Positions 1-5,350 of a stretch of 5,350 nt of DNA are shown here, in pieces. The position numbers and the translations under genes were made by a program. The stretch's first letter is position 1. Each line of letters opens with the position of its first letter. The DNA comes from Verrucomicrobiota bacterium (GTDB lineage: Bacteria > Verrucomicrobiota > Verrucomicrobiia > Opitutales > Opitutaceae), in NCBI GenBank assembly GCA_030916665.1, contig JAUPWC010000011.1, positions 1 through 5,350 of the forward strand, in the 5' to 3' direction. The notes beneath the pieces were generated by a model. The model did no database searches. It was not told where the DNA came from and saw only the letters and a program-made list of their open reading frames with translations.

Positions 1-863
1 CAACCGTTGGCCACGACGCTCATGATGAGCGCCCCGACCAGCGTGCCGGTGATGGTCCCCTGCCCGCCCGCGAGGCTGGCGCCGCCGATGACGACGGCGG
101 CGATGATGTTGAGCTCGAGCCCGACCGCCGTCGTCGGGTCGCCGCCCGTGAGATAGGCGAACTGCAGCACCGCGCCGAGCCCGGCGAAGACACCGCCGAA
201 GAGATAGACCAGCACCTTCACGCGTTCGACCGGTACGCCGCAGAGGCGGGCGGTGAGTTCGTTGGAACCGACGGCAAACACATGGCGGCCAAAACGTGTG
301 TAACGCATCGCCAGCGCCACCACCACCGCCAGCACCAGCATGAGCCAGACGCCGCCGGGCAGGCCGCCCACGCCGCCGAGCTGCATCAGGCCGTTGAGCC
401 AGGTCTCGTCGGGATAGACGGGCTGCTCGTTGGCCGCGCCCTTGGCCGCGCCACGCAACGCTCCCATCATGCCGAGCGTGACCACGAAGGGCAGCAGCCG
501 CAGCCGCGTGATCAGCAGGCCCGAGATCGCGCCGCACAGGGCCGACACGCCGATGCCGCCAAGCGCCGCAACCAGCGGCGGCGCCCCCTGCTGCAACAGC
601 AGCGCGATAACCACCGTGCCCAACGCTATGATCGAGCCGACTGACAAGTCGATGCCGCCCGCCACGATGACGAGCGTCATGCCCAGCGCGGCCACGCCGA
701 TGACGGCCGTCTGTTGGAGGATGATGGCAAAATTGTCGCGCGTGACGAAGGTCTCGAAGCGCAGCGCGGCGAACAGCACGCACACGGCCGCGAGCCCGAT
801 CATCGGCCCGAAGGCGGTGAGCGCGTGGCGGAACCAGGAGGTTTTGGGGGTGGGATCGGACAT
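1..863 (-). CDS. Sugar ABC transporter permease, RbsC/CUT2 type (3' end cut by window edge)
   Basis: This is the inner-membrane permease that would form the sugar channel of the importer encoded with the two genes upstream. Translation from the ATG at 863 is open to the left edge: 287 residues are visible, and RbsC-type permeases usually have about 320-340, so roughly 35-50 C-terminal residues are missing. Hydrophobic segments lie near residues 18-36, 49-68, 76-90, 97-118, 172-186, 216-239 and 251-262. Family hallmarks are GGIDLSVGS (69-77), TRFGRHVFAVGSN (189-201), and the cytoplasmic loop around 248-270 (LNIIAAVVIGGASLAGG) that contacts the ATPase. ATG 863 is the first normal start after an in-frame TGA inside the upstream repeat. 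No Shine-Dalgarno sequence sits close to it; a GGAGGAG lies about 55 bases upstream, too far for normal use. It follows the ATPase gene after 127 bases. Family assignment is firm. The substrate is inferred from neighbours. Confidence 0.95.
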   Translation of the reverse strand, partial: MSDPTPKTSWFRHALTAFGPMIGLAAVCVLFAALRFETFVTRDNFAIILQQTAVIGVAALGMTLVIVAGGIDLSVGSIIALGTVVIALLLQQGAPPLVAALGGIGVSALCGAISGLLITRLRLLPFVVTLGMMGALRGAAKGAANEQPVYPDETWLNGLMQLGGVGGLPGGVWLMLVLAVVVALAMRYTRFGRHVFAVGSNELTARLCGVPVERVKVLVYLFGGVFAGLGAVLQFAYLTGGDPTTAVGLELNIIAAVVIGGASLAGGQGTITGTLVGALIMSVVANG

Positions 864-885
864 GTGGGTCAGGGGCTGATCTCGT

Positions 886-969
886 ATCGTTCTCGTTCTC
901 CCAATCGTTCTCTTAATCTCCTCCGTATAAAACCGAGAGAACGATCAGGATTAAGAGAATGAGAACGAT
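886..969. repeat. Intergenic inverted repeat A (ATCGTTCTC units)
   Basis: The 9-mer ATCGTTCTC occurs at 886-894 and 904-912, and its reverse complement GAGAACGAT at 937-945 and 961-969. The outer arms (886-906 and 949-969) match at 18 of 21 positions when one is reverse-complemented. The inner arms (907-913 and 936-942) match at 7 of 7, with six unpaired bases on the right side only. In an alternative register, 908-918 and 949-959 form a perfect 11-bp pair. Two of the three outer mismatches become G-U pairs in minus-strand RNA, so a long hairpin between the ATPase and permease coding regions is plausible. The central AT-rich part contains GGAGGAG on the minus strand. No T-run follows on that strand, so an intrinsic terminator is unlikely. 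The element starts 22 bases after the ATPase stop and ends 22 bases before the permease start. Confidence 0.8.
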
Positions 970-990
970 GGGACATTGCGTTCATCCGCC

Positions 991-2463
991 TCAGTTCGCC
1001 GTCCCCGTCGCGGCCAGCATGATGCTGTGTTCGGTCCACTCGCCCACGGGCCGGGCCGGGCCGAGCACGCCGCGGCACATCACCGCGATGCGGTCGCAGG
1101 TGCCGAGCAGCTCGGGGAGATAGCTGCTGACCATGAGCACGGCCTTGCCGGAACCGGCGAGCTCGTCGATCAGGCGGTAAATGTTCTGCTTCGCGCCGAT
1201 GTCCACGCCGCGGGTGGGTTCGTCGAGCAGGAGCACGTCGGCGCCGTTGCGCAGGAGGCGGCCGAGGGCGATTTTCTGCTGGTTGCCGCCCGAGAGGGAC
1301 CCGATGGGCTGGCCCGGCCCGGCGCAGCGCACACCGAGTTTCGTGATCCACGACGCGGTCTCCGCCGCCAGCGCCGCCGGGCGGATGAAGGTGTCGAGGC
1401 GCGGCAGCGTGAGATTATTCTCCAGACTGAGATTCAACGCGAGGCCCTCGGTCTTGCGGTCCTCGCTGAGGATGCCGAGGCCCTGCTTCCAGCGCAGCAG
1501 CGGCGAGGCGGGGCCGGCATGCACGCCCACCCGCACCGTGCCGGCACGCACCTCGTCGAGGGCGAAGATCGCGCGGAGCAACTCGCTGCGGCCGGCGCCG
1601 ACGAGGCCGGCCAGACCGACCACCTCGCCCCGATGCAACCGGAGGGAAGCGCGGGCGGGTTTCACCGGACCGGCGACGTTTTCCAACTCCAGGACAACCT
1701 CGCCCGGCGTGCGGGCGTGGCGCACATAGAGCTCGTCCACCTGCCGCCCGACCATGAGCTGCGCGATTTTGTCCATCGTGATCTCGGCGGTGCGCCCGGT
1801 GGCCACGCTGCGACCGTCGCGCAGCACCGTGTAACGGTCTGACAGGGCCTGCACCTCCTCCAGAAAGTGGGAAATGTAGATGACCGACTTGCCCTGCGCG
1901 CGCAGGCGGCGGACCAGGGCGAAGAGCTTCTGCACGTCGGTCTGCGTGAGGCTGCTGGTCGGCTCGTCGAGCACGAGCACGCGGCAACCGAGCGCGAGCG
2001 CCCGGGCGATCTCGACGAGCTGCTGTTCGGCGATGCTCAGGGAGCCGGCCGGCACATGCAGCGGGATGTCGGGGCGGCCGAGTTCGGCGAGCGCCGCGCC
2101 CGCGATGCGGCGCGACTCGGCATGCTGCACCAATCCGCCGCGGCCCGGTTCGGCCCCAAGGACGATGTTTTCCGCCACGTTCAGGTGCGGCGCGATGGCG
2201 AGCTCCTGGTTGACCATGACCACGCCGGCGCGGCGGGCCTGGAGCGGGCCTTCCGGCGCGTAGGCGGCGCCGGCGAGCTGCATCGTGCCGGAGTCGGCCG
2301 CGTGCGCGCCGGAGAGCACCTTCATGAGCGTGCTCTTGCCCGCGCCGTTCTCGCCGACGAGCGCGTGGACCTCGCCGGGCGCGACCTCGAAGCTCACGCC
2401 GTCCAGCGCCACCGTCGCGCCGAAGCGCTTGCGGATGTCGGTGAGCTGGAGGATGGCGTTCAT
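991..2463 (-). CDS. Sugar ABC transporter ATP-binding protein, double-domain RbsA type
   Basis: This 490-residue protein has two fused nucleotide-binding domains and would power the CUT2-type importer from the cytoplasmic face. Domain 1 has Walker A GENGAGKST (37-45), Q-loop Gln86, a signature region LSIAEQQ (142-148), Walker B VLVLDEPTS (162-170) and H-loop His199. Domain 2 has a Walker A-like GLVGAGRSE (286-294) with Arg in place of the usual Lys, a canonical signature LSGGNQQK (390-397), Walker B VLLLDEPTRG (410-419), and Ser at the H-loop position (SSYLPE, 446-451). This asymmetry is normal for the RbsA/XylG/MglA family, so it is not a sign of decay. Length is also typical (about 490-510). 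I chose ATG 2463, giving MNAILQLTDI, because homologues begin about here. An in-frame ATG at 2484 would add seven residues encoded by inverted repeat B. No clear Shine-Dalgarno sequence precedes either start. The TGA stop is at 991-993. Confidence 0.96.
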   Translation of the reverse strand: MNAILQLTDIRKRFGATVALDGVSFEVAPGEVHALVGENGAGKSTLMKVLSGAHAADSGTMQLAGAAYAPEGPLQARRAGVVMVNQELAIAPHLNVAENIVLGAEPGRGGLVQHAESRRIAGAALAELGRPDIPLHVPAGSLSIAEQQLVEIARALALGCRVLVLDEPTSSLTQTDVQKLFALVRRLRAQGKSVIYISHFLEEVQALSDRYTVLRDGRSVATGRTAEITMDKIAQLMVGRQVDELYVRHARTPGEVVLELENVAGPVKPARASLRLHRGEVVGLAGLVGAGRSELLRAIFALDEVRAGTVRVGVHAGPASPLLRWKQGLGILSEDRKTEGLALNLSLENNLTLPRLDTFIRPAALAAETASWITKLGVRCAGPGQPIGSLSGGNQQKIALGRLLRNGADVLLLDEPTRGVDIGAKQNIYRLIDELAGSGKAVLMVSSYLPELLGTCDRIAVMCRGVLGPARPVGEWTEHSIMLAATGTAN

Positions 2464-2471
2464 GAAGTATG

Positions 2472-2560
2472 GCCCACGGAACACACGGACTACACGGAAT
2501 AATACTTTAGGCTACGCCAATGGTGATCGGAATTCCGTGTGTTCTGTGTGTTCCGTGGGC
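2472..2560. repeat. Intergenic inverted repeat B (CACGGA units)
   Basis: Arms of 29 bp (2472-2500 and 2532-2560) match at 26 of 29 positions when one is reverse-complemented, around a 31-base centre. The left arm carries CACGGA at 2475, 2484 and 2493, exactly nine bases apart. The right arm carries the mirror TCCGTG at 2534 and 2552, with TCTGTG at 2543, also nine bases apart. A further 8-bp inverted pair, ACTTTAGG (2504-2511) and CCTAAAGT (2564-2571), lies just inside the left arm and just outside the right arm. The element nearly fills the gap between the binding-protein stop and the ATPase start. No T-run follows it on the minus strand, so it is more likely a dispersed repeat or an mRNA hairpin than a terminator. 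Confidence 0.85.
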
Positions 2561-2570
2561 TCTCCTAAAG

Positions 2571-3506
2571 TCACTTCCCGATGACGGCTTCGACTTCGGA
2601 GGTGTGGCGGTTTTCCTTGGTCACGAGCACGCAGCCGGTGTCCACGACGGGTTCGACCTTCTCGCCGCGCAGGTGCTTCACCGCGGTGACGACGCCGAGG
2701 TAGCCCATGCGGACGGGATTTTGGGCAACGAGGCCCTGCACGTCGCCCTTGGCGAGCGCGGCAAGGAGGAAGGGCGAGGTGTCGAAACCCACGAACTTCT
2801 TCTTCCCGGCGAGGCCGGTCTGCCGGAGCGCGAGGATCATGCCCTGCGTGGAGGACTCGTTGGGGCAGAAAATACCGTCGGCCTCGCGGACCTTGTCGAT
2901 GAGGTTCATGGAGGCGTCCTGGGCGGAGCTGATGGTCGGCCCGGCGTAACGGTTGTCCACGATCACGGTGATGCCCGGGTGCTTTTTCATGACGGCCATG
3001 AACCCGGCCTCGCGCTCGGCGGTGCTGGCGGAGCCCTCGGCGTAGCGGAGGAGCACGACCTTGCCCTTGCCGCCGAGCTGGCGCGCCAGCTCCTCGCCGC
3101 CGATCTCGCCGCCGCGGACGTTGTTGGTCGCGACGTAGCTGAGGAAATCCTTGCCGACCTCACCCTTCAGGGCCGAGTCGAAGATGACGACCGGGATCTT
3201 GCGGTCGGCGGCGCTCTTCACCGGCGAGCGGAGCGCGGTATCGTCGAGCGGCGCGAGCACGATGGCGCTGACGCCGGAGGAGACGAACTGCTGGACGACG
3301 GCGATCTGCTGGGCGCGGTCGTCCTCCTTGAGCGGGCCCTTCCAGATGACCTCGGCCCCGAGCTCGGCGCCGGCCTGCTTGGCCCCGGACTCGACGGATT
3401 TCCAGAAGCTGTGGGTCGTGCCCTTCGGGATGACGGCGATTTTTTCACCGGCCGCGAAAGCGGCGAGCGGAGCGAGGGCGAGGGGGAGCAGGCGGAGGAG
3501 TTTCAT
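2571..3506 (-). CDS. Periplasmic sugar-binding protein of the ABC importer (Peripla_BP_4 / RbsB-like)
   Basis: This secreted protein would capture the sugar in the periplasm and deliver it to the permease. From ATG 3506 it has 311 residues, normal for the family. A signal peptide is clear: MKLLRLL, a hydrophobic core, then a likely cut after Ala18 (AFA motif at 16-18). There is no lipobox Cys, so it should be soluble. The mature part starts KIAVIPKGTTHSFWKSV (22-38), the usual first strand and ligand loop. Other family landmarks are VLAPLDD (83-89), VVIFDS (106-111), EGSASTAEREAGF (157-169), CPNESSTQG (214-222), VGFDTSP (239-245) and QNPVRMGYLG (262-271). An in-frame start at 3545 would put 13 polar residues before the signal peptide, so I rejected it. 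No Shine-Dalgarno sequence is seen before ATG 3506. The 198-base gap upstream, the largest in the window, would suit separate expression or processing of this usually abundant subunit. The specific sugar is inferred from neighbours. Confidence 0.95.
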   Translation of the reverse strand: MKLLRLLPLALAPLAAFAAGEKIAVIPKGTTHSFWKSVESGAKQAGAELGAEVIWKGPLKEDDRAQQIAVVQQFVSSGVSAIVLAPLDDTALRSPVKSAADRKIPVVIFDSALKGEVGKDFLSYVATNNVRGGEIGGEELARQLGGKGKVVLLRYAEGSASTAEREAGFMAVMKKHPGITVIVDNRYAGPTISSAQDASMNLIDKVREADGIFCPNESSTQGMILALRQTGLAGKKKFVGFDTSPFLLAALAKGDVQGLVAQNPVRMGYLGVVTAVKHLRGEKVEPVVDTGCVLVTKENRHTSEVEAVIGK

Positions 3507-3546
3507 CGTGGGGAGGGTTGTTGGGGAAATGTGCGATTTTGCCATT

Positions 3547-3620
3547 TGTCATCCTGAGCGAAGCGAAGGATCCAGCGGGCTGCGGGTGCGGCTGGATTCT
3601 TCGCTTCGCCCAGAATGGCA
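3547..3620. repeat. Intergenic palindrome C (CCTGAGCGAAGCGAAGGATC type)
   Basis: Arms of 30 bp (3547-3576 and 3591-3620) match at 26 of 30 positions around a 14-base GC-rich loop, so either strand can form a long hairpin. I recognise the arm from memory as a palindromic sequence scattered between genes in many unrelated bacterial genomes. Its translations give strings such as CHPERSEGS and VILSEAKDP, both of which appear here in plus-strand frames and are familiar from spurious hypothetical proteins. It lies 40 bases upstream of the binding-protein start. No T-run follows on the minus strand. The remaining 84 bases of this gap (3621-3704) are GC-rich, and I see no gene or convincing promoter in them. 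Confidence 0.88.
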
Positions 3621-3704
3621 GGGGGTGGGCAGGAGGGAGAACTTTTGCTGGTTTGTTACTCGGTCTCGCGAGGGCGGCAACCGGGGGGCGGTCGAAGGGT
3701 TAGA

Positions 3705-4514
3705 CTAGACCGGCTCCAGCGCCACGGAGTTCGTGAGGGCGCCGATTTTCTCGATCTCGATGGTCACGCTGTCGCCGGGGCGAAGCCAGCGCGGCTCGGG
3801 CTTGCGGGCCATGCCGACGCCCTGCGGGGTGCCGGTGAGGATGACGGTGCCAGGGACGAGCGTGGTGCTGCCGCTGAGATACTCGATGATGGCCGGCACG
3901 TCGAAGATCATGTCGGAGGTGTTCGAGCCCTGGACGCGCTCGCCGTTGAGCGTCGTGGAGATGGCGAGGGCGTTGGGATTGGGAATCTCGTCGGCTGTGA
4001 TCAGCCGCGGCCCGAGCGGGGCGAAGGTGTCGAAGAACTTGCCACGGCACCACTGGCCGCCACCCAGCTTGATCTGGTGGTCGCGGGCGGAGACGTCGTT
4101 GGCGCAGGTGTAGCCGAGCACGTAACTGAGGGCGTTGGCGCGGGTGACGTTTTTGGCCGGCTTGCCGATGACGACGGCCAGCTCGCACTCGTAGTCCACC
4201 TCGTCGCTGCGCAGGTGCTGCGGGATGAGGATGGCGTCGCCGGGATGCGCGAGCGTGTTGATGCCCTTCACGAAGAGGATCGGGCGCTCGGGGATCTTCG
4301 CCTTGGTCTCCTCGGCGTGCTGCCGGTAGTTCAGGCCGATGCAGAGGATCTGCGCGGGCACGACCGGGGCAAGGAGCTTGCGCAGGTCGGCGCGCTCGGC
4401 GGTGACACGGTGGGAGCCATAGATGTCACCGTCGATGCGGAGGGCGGAGCCGTCGGGCTGCTCGGAACCAAAGTGGGCGCGGCCGGCGGAGTCGAGGTAG
4501 CGGATGAGTTTCAT
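3705..4514 (-). CDS. Fumarylacetoacetate hydrolase family protein, probable 2,4-diketo-3-deoxy-L-fuconate hydrolase
   Basis: This 269-residue protein has the single FAH fold domain, which cleaves a C-C bond in 1,3-diketo acids with a divalent metal. Seen: an N-terminal cap typical of the short FAH enzymes (MKLIRYLDSAG), CIGLNYRQHAEE (58-69), the metal-binding stretch DYECELAVVIG (107-117) with Glu109 and Glu111, Asp140 in CANDVSARDHQ (137-147), GGQWCRGKFFDTFAPLGP (152-169), and the conserved LTGTPQGVG (226-234). In the known non-phosphorylative L-fucose pathway, an FAH-family enzyme splits 2,4-diketo-3-deoxy-L-fuconate into pyruvate and L-lactate. Standing directly after an L-fuconate dehydratase gene supports that role here. 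Such proteins are often annotated as ureidoglycolate lyase or 2-hydroxyhepta-2,4-diene-1,7-dioate isomerase; both fit the context less well. I chose ATG 4514. A GTG at 4532 would add six residues encoded mostly in inverted repeat D. No clear Shine-Dalgarno sequence is seen. Family is firm; the reaction is inferred. Confidence 0.92.
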   Translation of the reverse strand: MKLIRYLDSAGRAHFGSEQPDGSALRIDGDIYGSHRVTAERADLRKLLAPVVPAQILCIGLNYRQHAEETKAKIPERPILFVKGINTLAHPGDAILIPQHLRSDEVDYECELAVVIGKPAKNVTRANALSYVLGYTCANDVSARDHQIKLGGGQWCRGKFFDTFAPLGPRLITADEIPNPNALAISTTLNGERVQGSNTSDMIFDVPAIIEYLSGSTTLVPGTVILTGTPQGVGMARKPEPRWLRPGDSVTIEIEKIGALTNSVALEPV

Positions 4515-4525
4515 GGGAACATCTT

Positions 4526-4601
4526 TAACCACTAATGCACACTAACGGGCACTAATGACTGAGGTTTGGATTAGTGAGGTTTTAGTGGAGATTAGTGGTT
4601 A
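4526..4601. repeat. Intergenic inverted repeat D (CACTAAT units)
   Basis: The left arm (4526-4556) contains CACTAAT at 4530 and 4550 and CACTAAC at 4540, exactly ten bases apart. The right arm (4570-4601) contains the mirror ATTAGTG at 4570 and 4591 and TTTAGTG at 4581, spaced 11 and 10 bases. The outermost 11 bases of the two arms are perfectly complementary, and about 24 bases pair overall around a 13-base centre. The arm's last three bases (4599-4601) are the TAA stop of the dehydratase gene. The opposite end lies 11 bases before the start of the hydrolase gene. The element is much more AT-rich than the coding sequence around it. No T-run follows on the minus strand. Confidence 0.85.
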
Positions 4602-5350
4602 GCTCTTCTTGATGAGCTTTTGCCAGACGGCGCCGTGCGGGTAGGTATGCTCGGCGAGCGAGACGGGTTTCATGGTGATGCTGGTGCCGGGGGCGCGGGG
4701 CGTCTGGTAGCGTCCGCCCTTCACGACACAGGGGTCAAGGAAGTGTTCGTGCAGGTGGTCCACAAACTCGGTAATACGCCCCTCCAACGACCCGCTCACG
4801 CAGATGTAATCGAAGATGGATTCGTGCTGCACGTATTCGCAGAGGCCGACGCCGCCCGCGTGCGGGCAGACCGGCACGCCGAACTTCGCCGCGAGCAGCA
4901 GGACGGCCACAACCTCGTTCACGCCGCCGAGACGGCAGGAGTCGATCTGGCAGTAGGCGATCGCGCGCGCCTGAAGGAGCTGCTTGAACATGACGCGGTT
5001 CTGGCAGTGCTCGCCGGTGGCCACACCGATGCCGAGCGGCTCGAGCGCGCGGGCGATGGCCGCGTGGCCGAGCACGTCGTCGGGCGAGGTCGGTTCCTCG
5101 ATCCACAGCGGCTTGTAAGGCGCAAGCGCCTTGGTCCACTCGATGGAGACGCCGACGTCCCAACGCTGGTTGGCGTCGATCATGAAGCCGCGGTCGTAGC
5201 CGAGGACCTCGCGGAAGATCGCGGCGCGGCGCAGGTCGTCGGCGCGGTCGGCGCCGACCTTCATCTTGAAATGGGTGAAGCCCTCCGCGATGCCCTCCGC
5301 GCAGAGGCGGCGGGTCTTCTCGTCGGAGTAGCCGAGCCAGCCGGCGGAGG
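4599..5350 (-). CDS. L-fuconate dehydratase, enolase superfamily (5' end cut by window edge)
   Basis: This cytoplasmic enzyme removes water from L-fuconate to give 2-keto-3-deoxy-L-fuconate. The frame is open to the right edge, giving 249 visible C-terminal residues; the family has about 430-440, so roughly 190 N-terminal residues are missing. Numbering visible residues from the edge, the barrel catalytic set is complete: the KxK pair Lys28 and Lys30 (HFKMKVG), metal ligands Asp58 (MIDANQRW), Glu84 (WIEEPTSPDD) and Glu113 (ATGEHCQN), the Asp136-His163 dyad (QIDSCRLGG, CPHAGGVG), and Glu194 after VSGSLEGR. These spacings agree with those I remember for the characterised Xanthomonas campestris FucD, except for about two extra residues between the second and third metal ligands. 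TSPDDVLGHAAIARAL and VGLCEYVQH are typical of the fuconate dehydratase (ENOSF1-like) subgroup rather than rhamnonate or galactonate dehydratases. It is the first gene visible in the transcription direction. Its TAA stop lies in repeat D. An internal ATG at 5264 is not the true start. Confidence 0.95.
   Translation of the reverse strand, partial: SAGWLGYSDEKTRRLCAEGIAEGFTHFKMKVGADRADDLRRAAIFREVLGYDRGFMIDANQRWDVGVSIEWTKALAPYKPLWIEEPTSPDDVLGHAAIARALEPLGIGVATGEHCQNRVMFKQLLQARAIAYCQIDSCRLGGVNEVVAVLLLAAKFGVPVCPHAGGVGLCEYVQHESIFDYICVSGSLEGRITEFVDHLHEHFLDPCVVKGGRYQTPRAPGTSITMKPVSLAEHTYPHGAVWQKLIKKS

Noticed and set aside
282..879. Overlapping plus-strand open frames near the left edge
   Set aside because: The minus strand over the same bases encodes a textbook RbsC-type permease that is open to the window edge.
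886..969. Inverted repeat as an intrinsic terminator (also considered for the repeats at 2472, 3547 and 4526)
   Set aside because: None of the four hairpins is followed by a run of T on the minus strand, and ending transcription at each would cut a coherent transport and catabolism locus.
1312..1620. Loss of the Walker A lysine and H-loop histidine in the second ATPase domain as a sign of decay
   Set aside because: GAGRS and Ser at the H-loop position are the normal state of the C-terminal domain in RbsA-type sugar ATPases.
976..1842. Long plus-strand open frame opposite the ATPase gene
   Set aside because: Its product is rich in Ala, Gly, Arg, Glu and His with no recognisable motif, while the minus strand has a full set of ABC ATPase motifs across the same bases. 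It is a GC-driven shadow.
2520..3557. 345-codon plus-strand open frame opposite the binding-protein gene
   Set aside because: It is longer than the real gene, but it starts in repeat B, ends in repeat C, and has Asp/Gly/Ala/Val-rich content with no domain pattern. The minus strand gives a signal peptide and a complete binding protein.
3650..3680. Possible minus-strand promoter before the binding-protein gene (TTGCCG, 16 bases, TAACAA)
   Set aside because: Only 4 of 6 and 3 of 6 positions match the sigma-70 consensus, which is not better than expected by chance.
3518..3703. Small plus-strand open frame containing VILSEAKDP
   Set aside because: It is mostly the translation of palindrome C, a known source of spurious small proteins.
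3615..4535. 306-codon plus-strand open frame opposite the hydrolase gene
   Set aside because: It begins in repeat C, ends in repeat D, and mirrors the codons of a clearly recognised FAH-family gene.
4526..4601. CRISPR-like array of short repeats
   Set aside because: The units are only seven bases with 3-4-base separations, and half are mirrored; CRISPR repeats are longer, in one orientation and with spacers of about 30 bases.

Overview
This GC-rich bacterial window carries five genes, all on the minus strand, so transcription runs from right to left. In that order they are: (1) the C-terminal part of an L-fuconate dehydratase of the enolase superfamily, cut by the right edge; (2) a fumarylacetoacetate-hydrolase-family enzyme, probably the 2,4-diketo-3-deoxy-L-fuconate hydrolase; (3) a periplasmic sugar-binding protein; (4) a double-domain sugar ABC ATPase of the RbsA type; (5) an RbsC-type permease, cut by the left edge. 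Long plus-strand open frames lie opposite these genes, but they are low-complexity shadows of GC-rich coding sequence.

The genes fit one locus for taking up L-fucose (or a close relative) and degrading it by the non-phosphorylative route. The binding protein, ATPase and permease form a complete CUT2-type importer. The dehydratase makes 2-keto-3-deoxy-L-fuconate, and the hydrolase would split the later diketo intermediate into pyruvate and lactate. The sugar dehydrogenase, lactonase and 2-keto-3-deoxy-L-fuconate dehydrogenase are not in the window. They may lie beyond the right edge, where the start of the transcription unit should also be. No promoter is convincing in the window.

The striking feature is between the genes. 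The four gaps (about 84, 198, 107 and 127 bases) each hold one imperfect inverted repeat of 74 to 89 bp. The four repeats are unrelated in sequence. Three are built from short units repeated in one orientation and then mirrored; the fourth (3547-3620) is a well-known dispersed palindrome type. None is followed by a T-run on the transcribed strand, so they do not look like intrinsic terminators. One of them supplies the stop codon of the dehydratase gene.

The four visible start codons lack a clear Shine-Dalgarno sequence. High GC, a catabolic sugar locus, weak ribosome binding sites and repeat-filled gaps suggest Verrucomicrobiota, perhaps the Opitutaceae. This is an inference from overall style, not from a marker gene.
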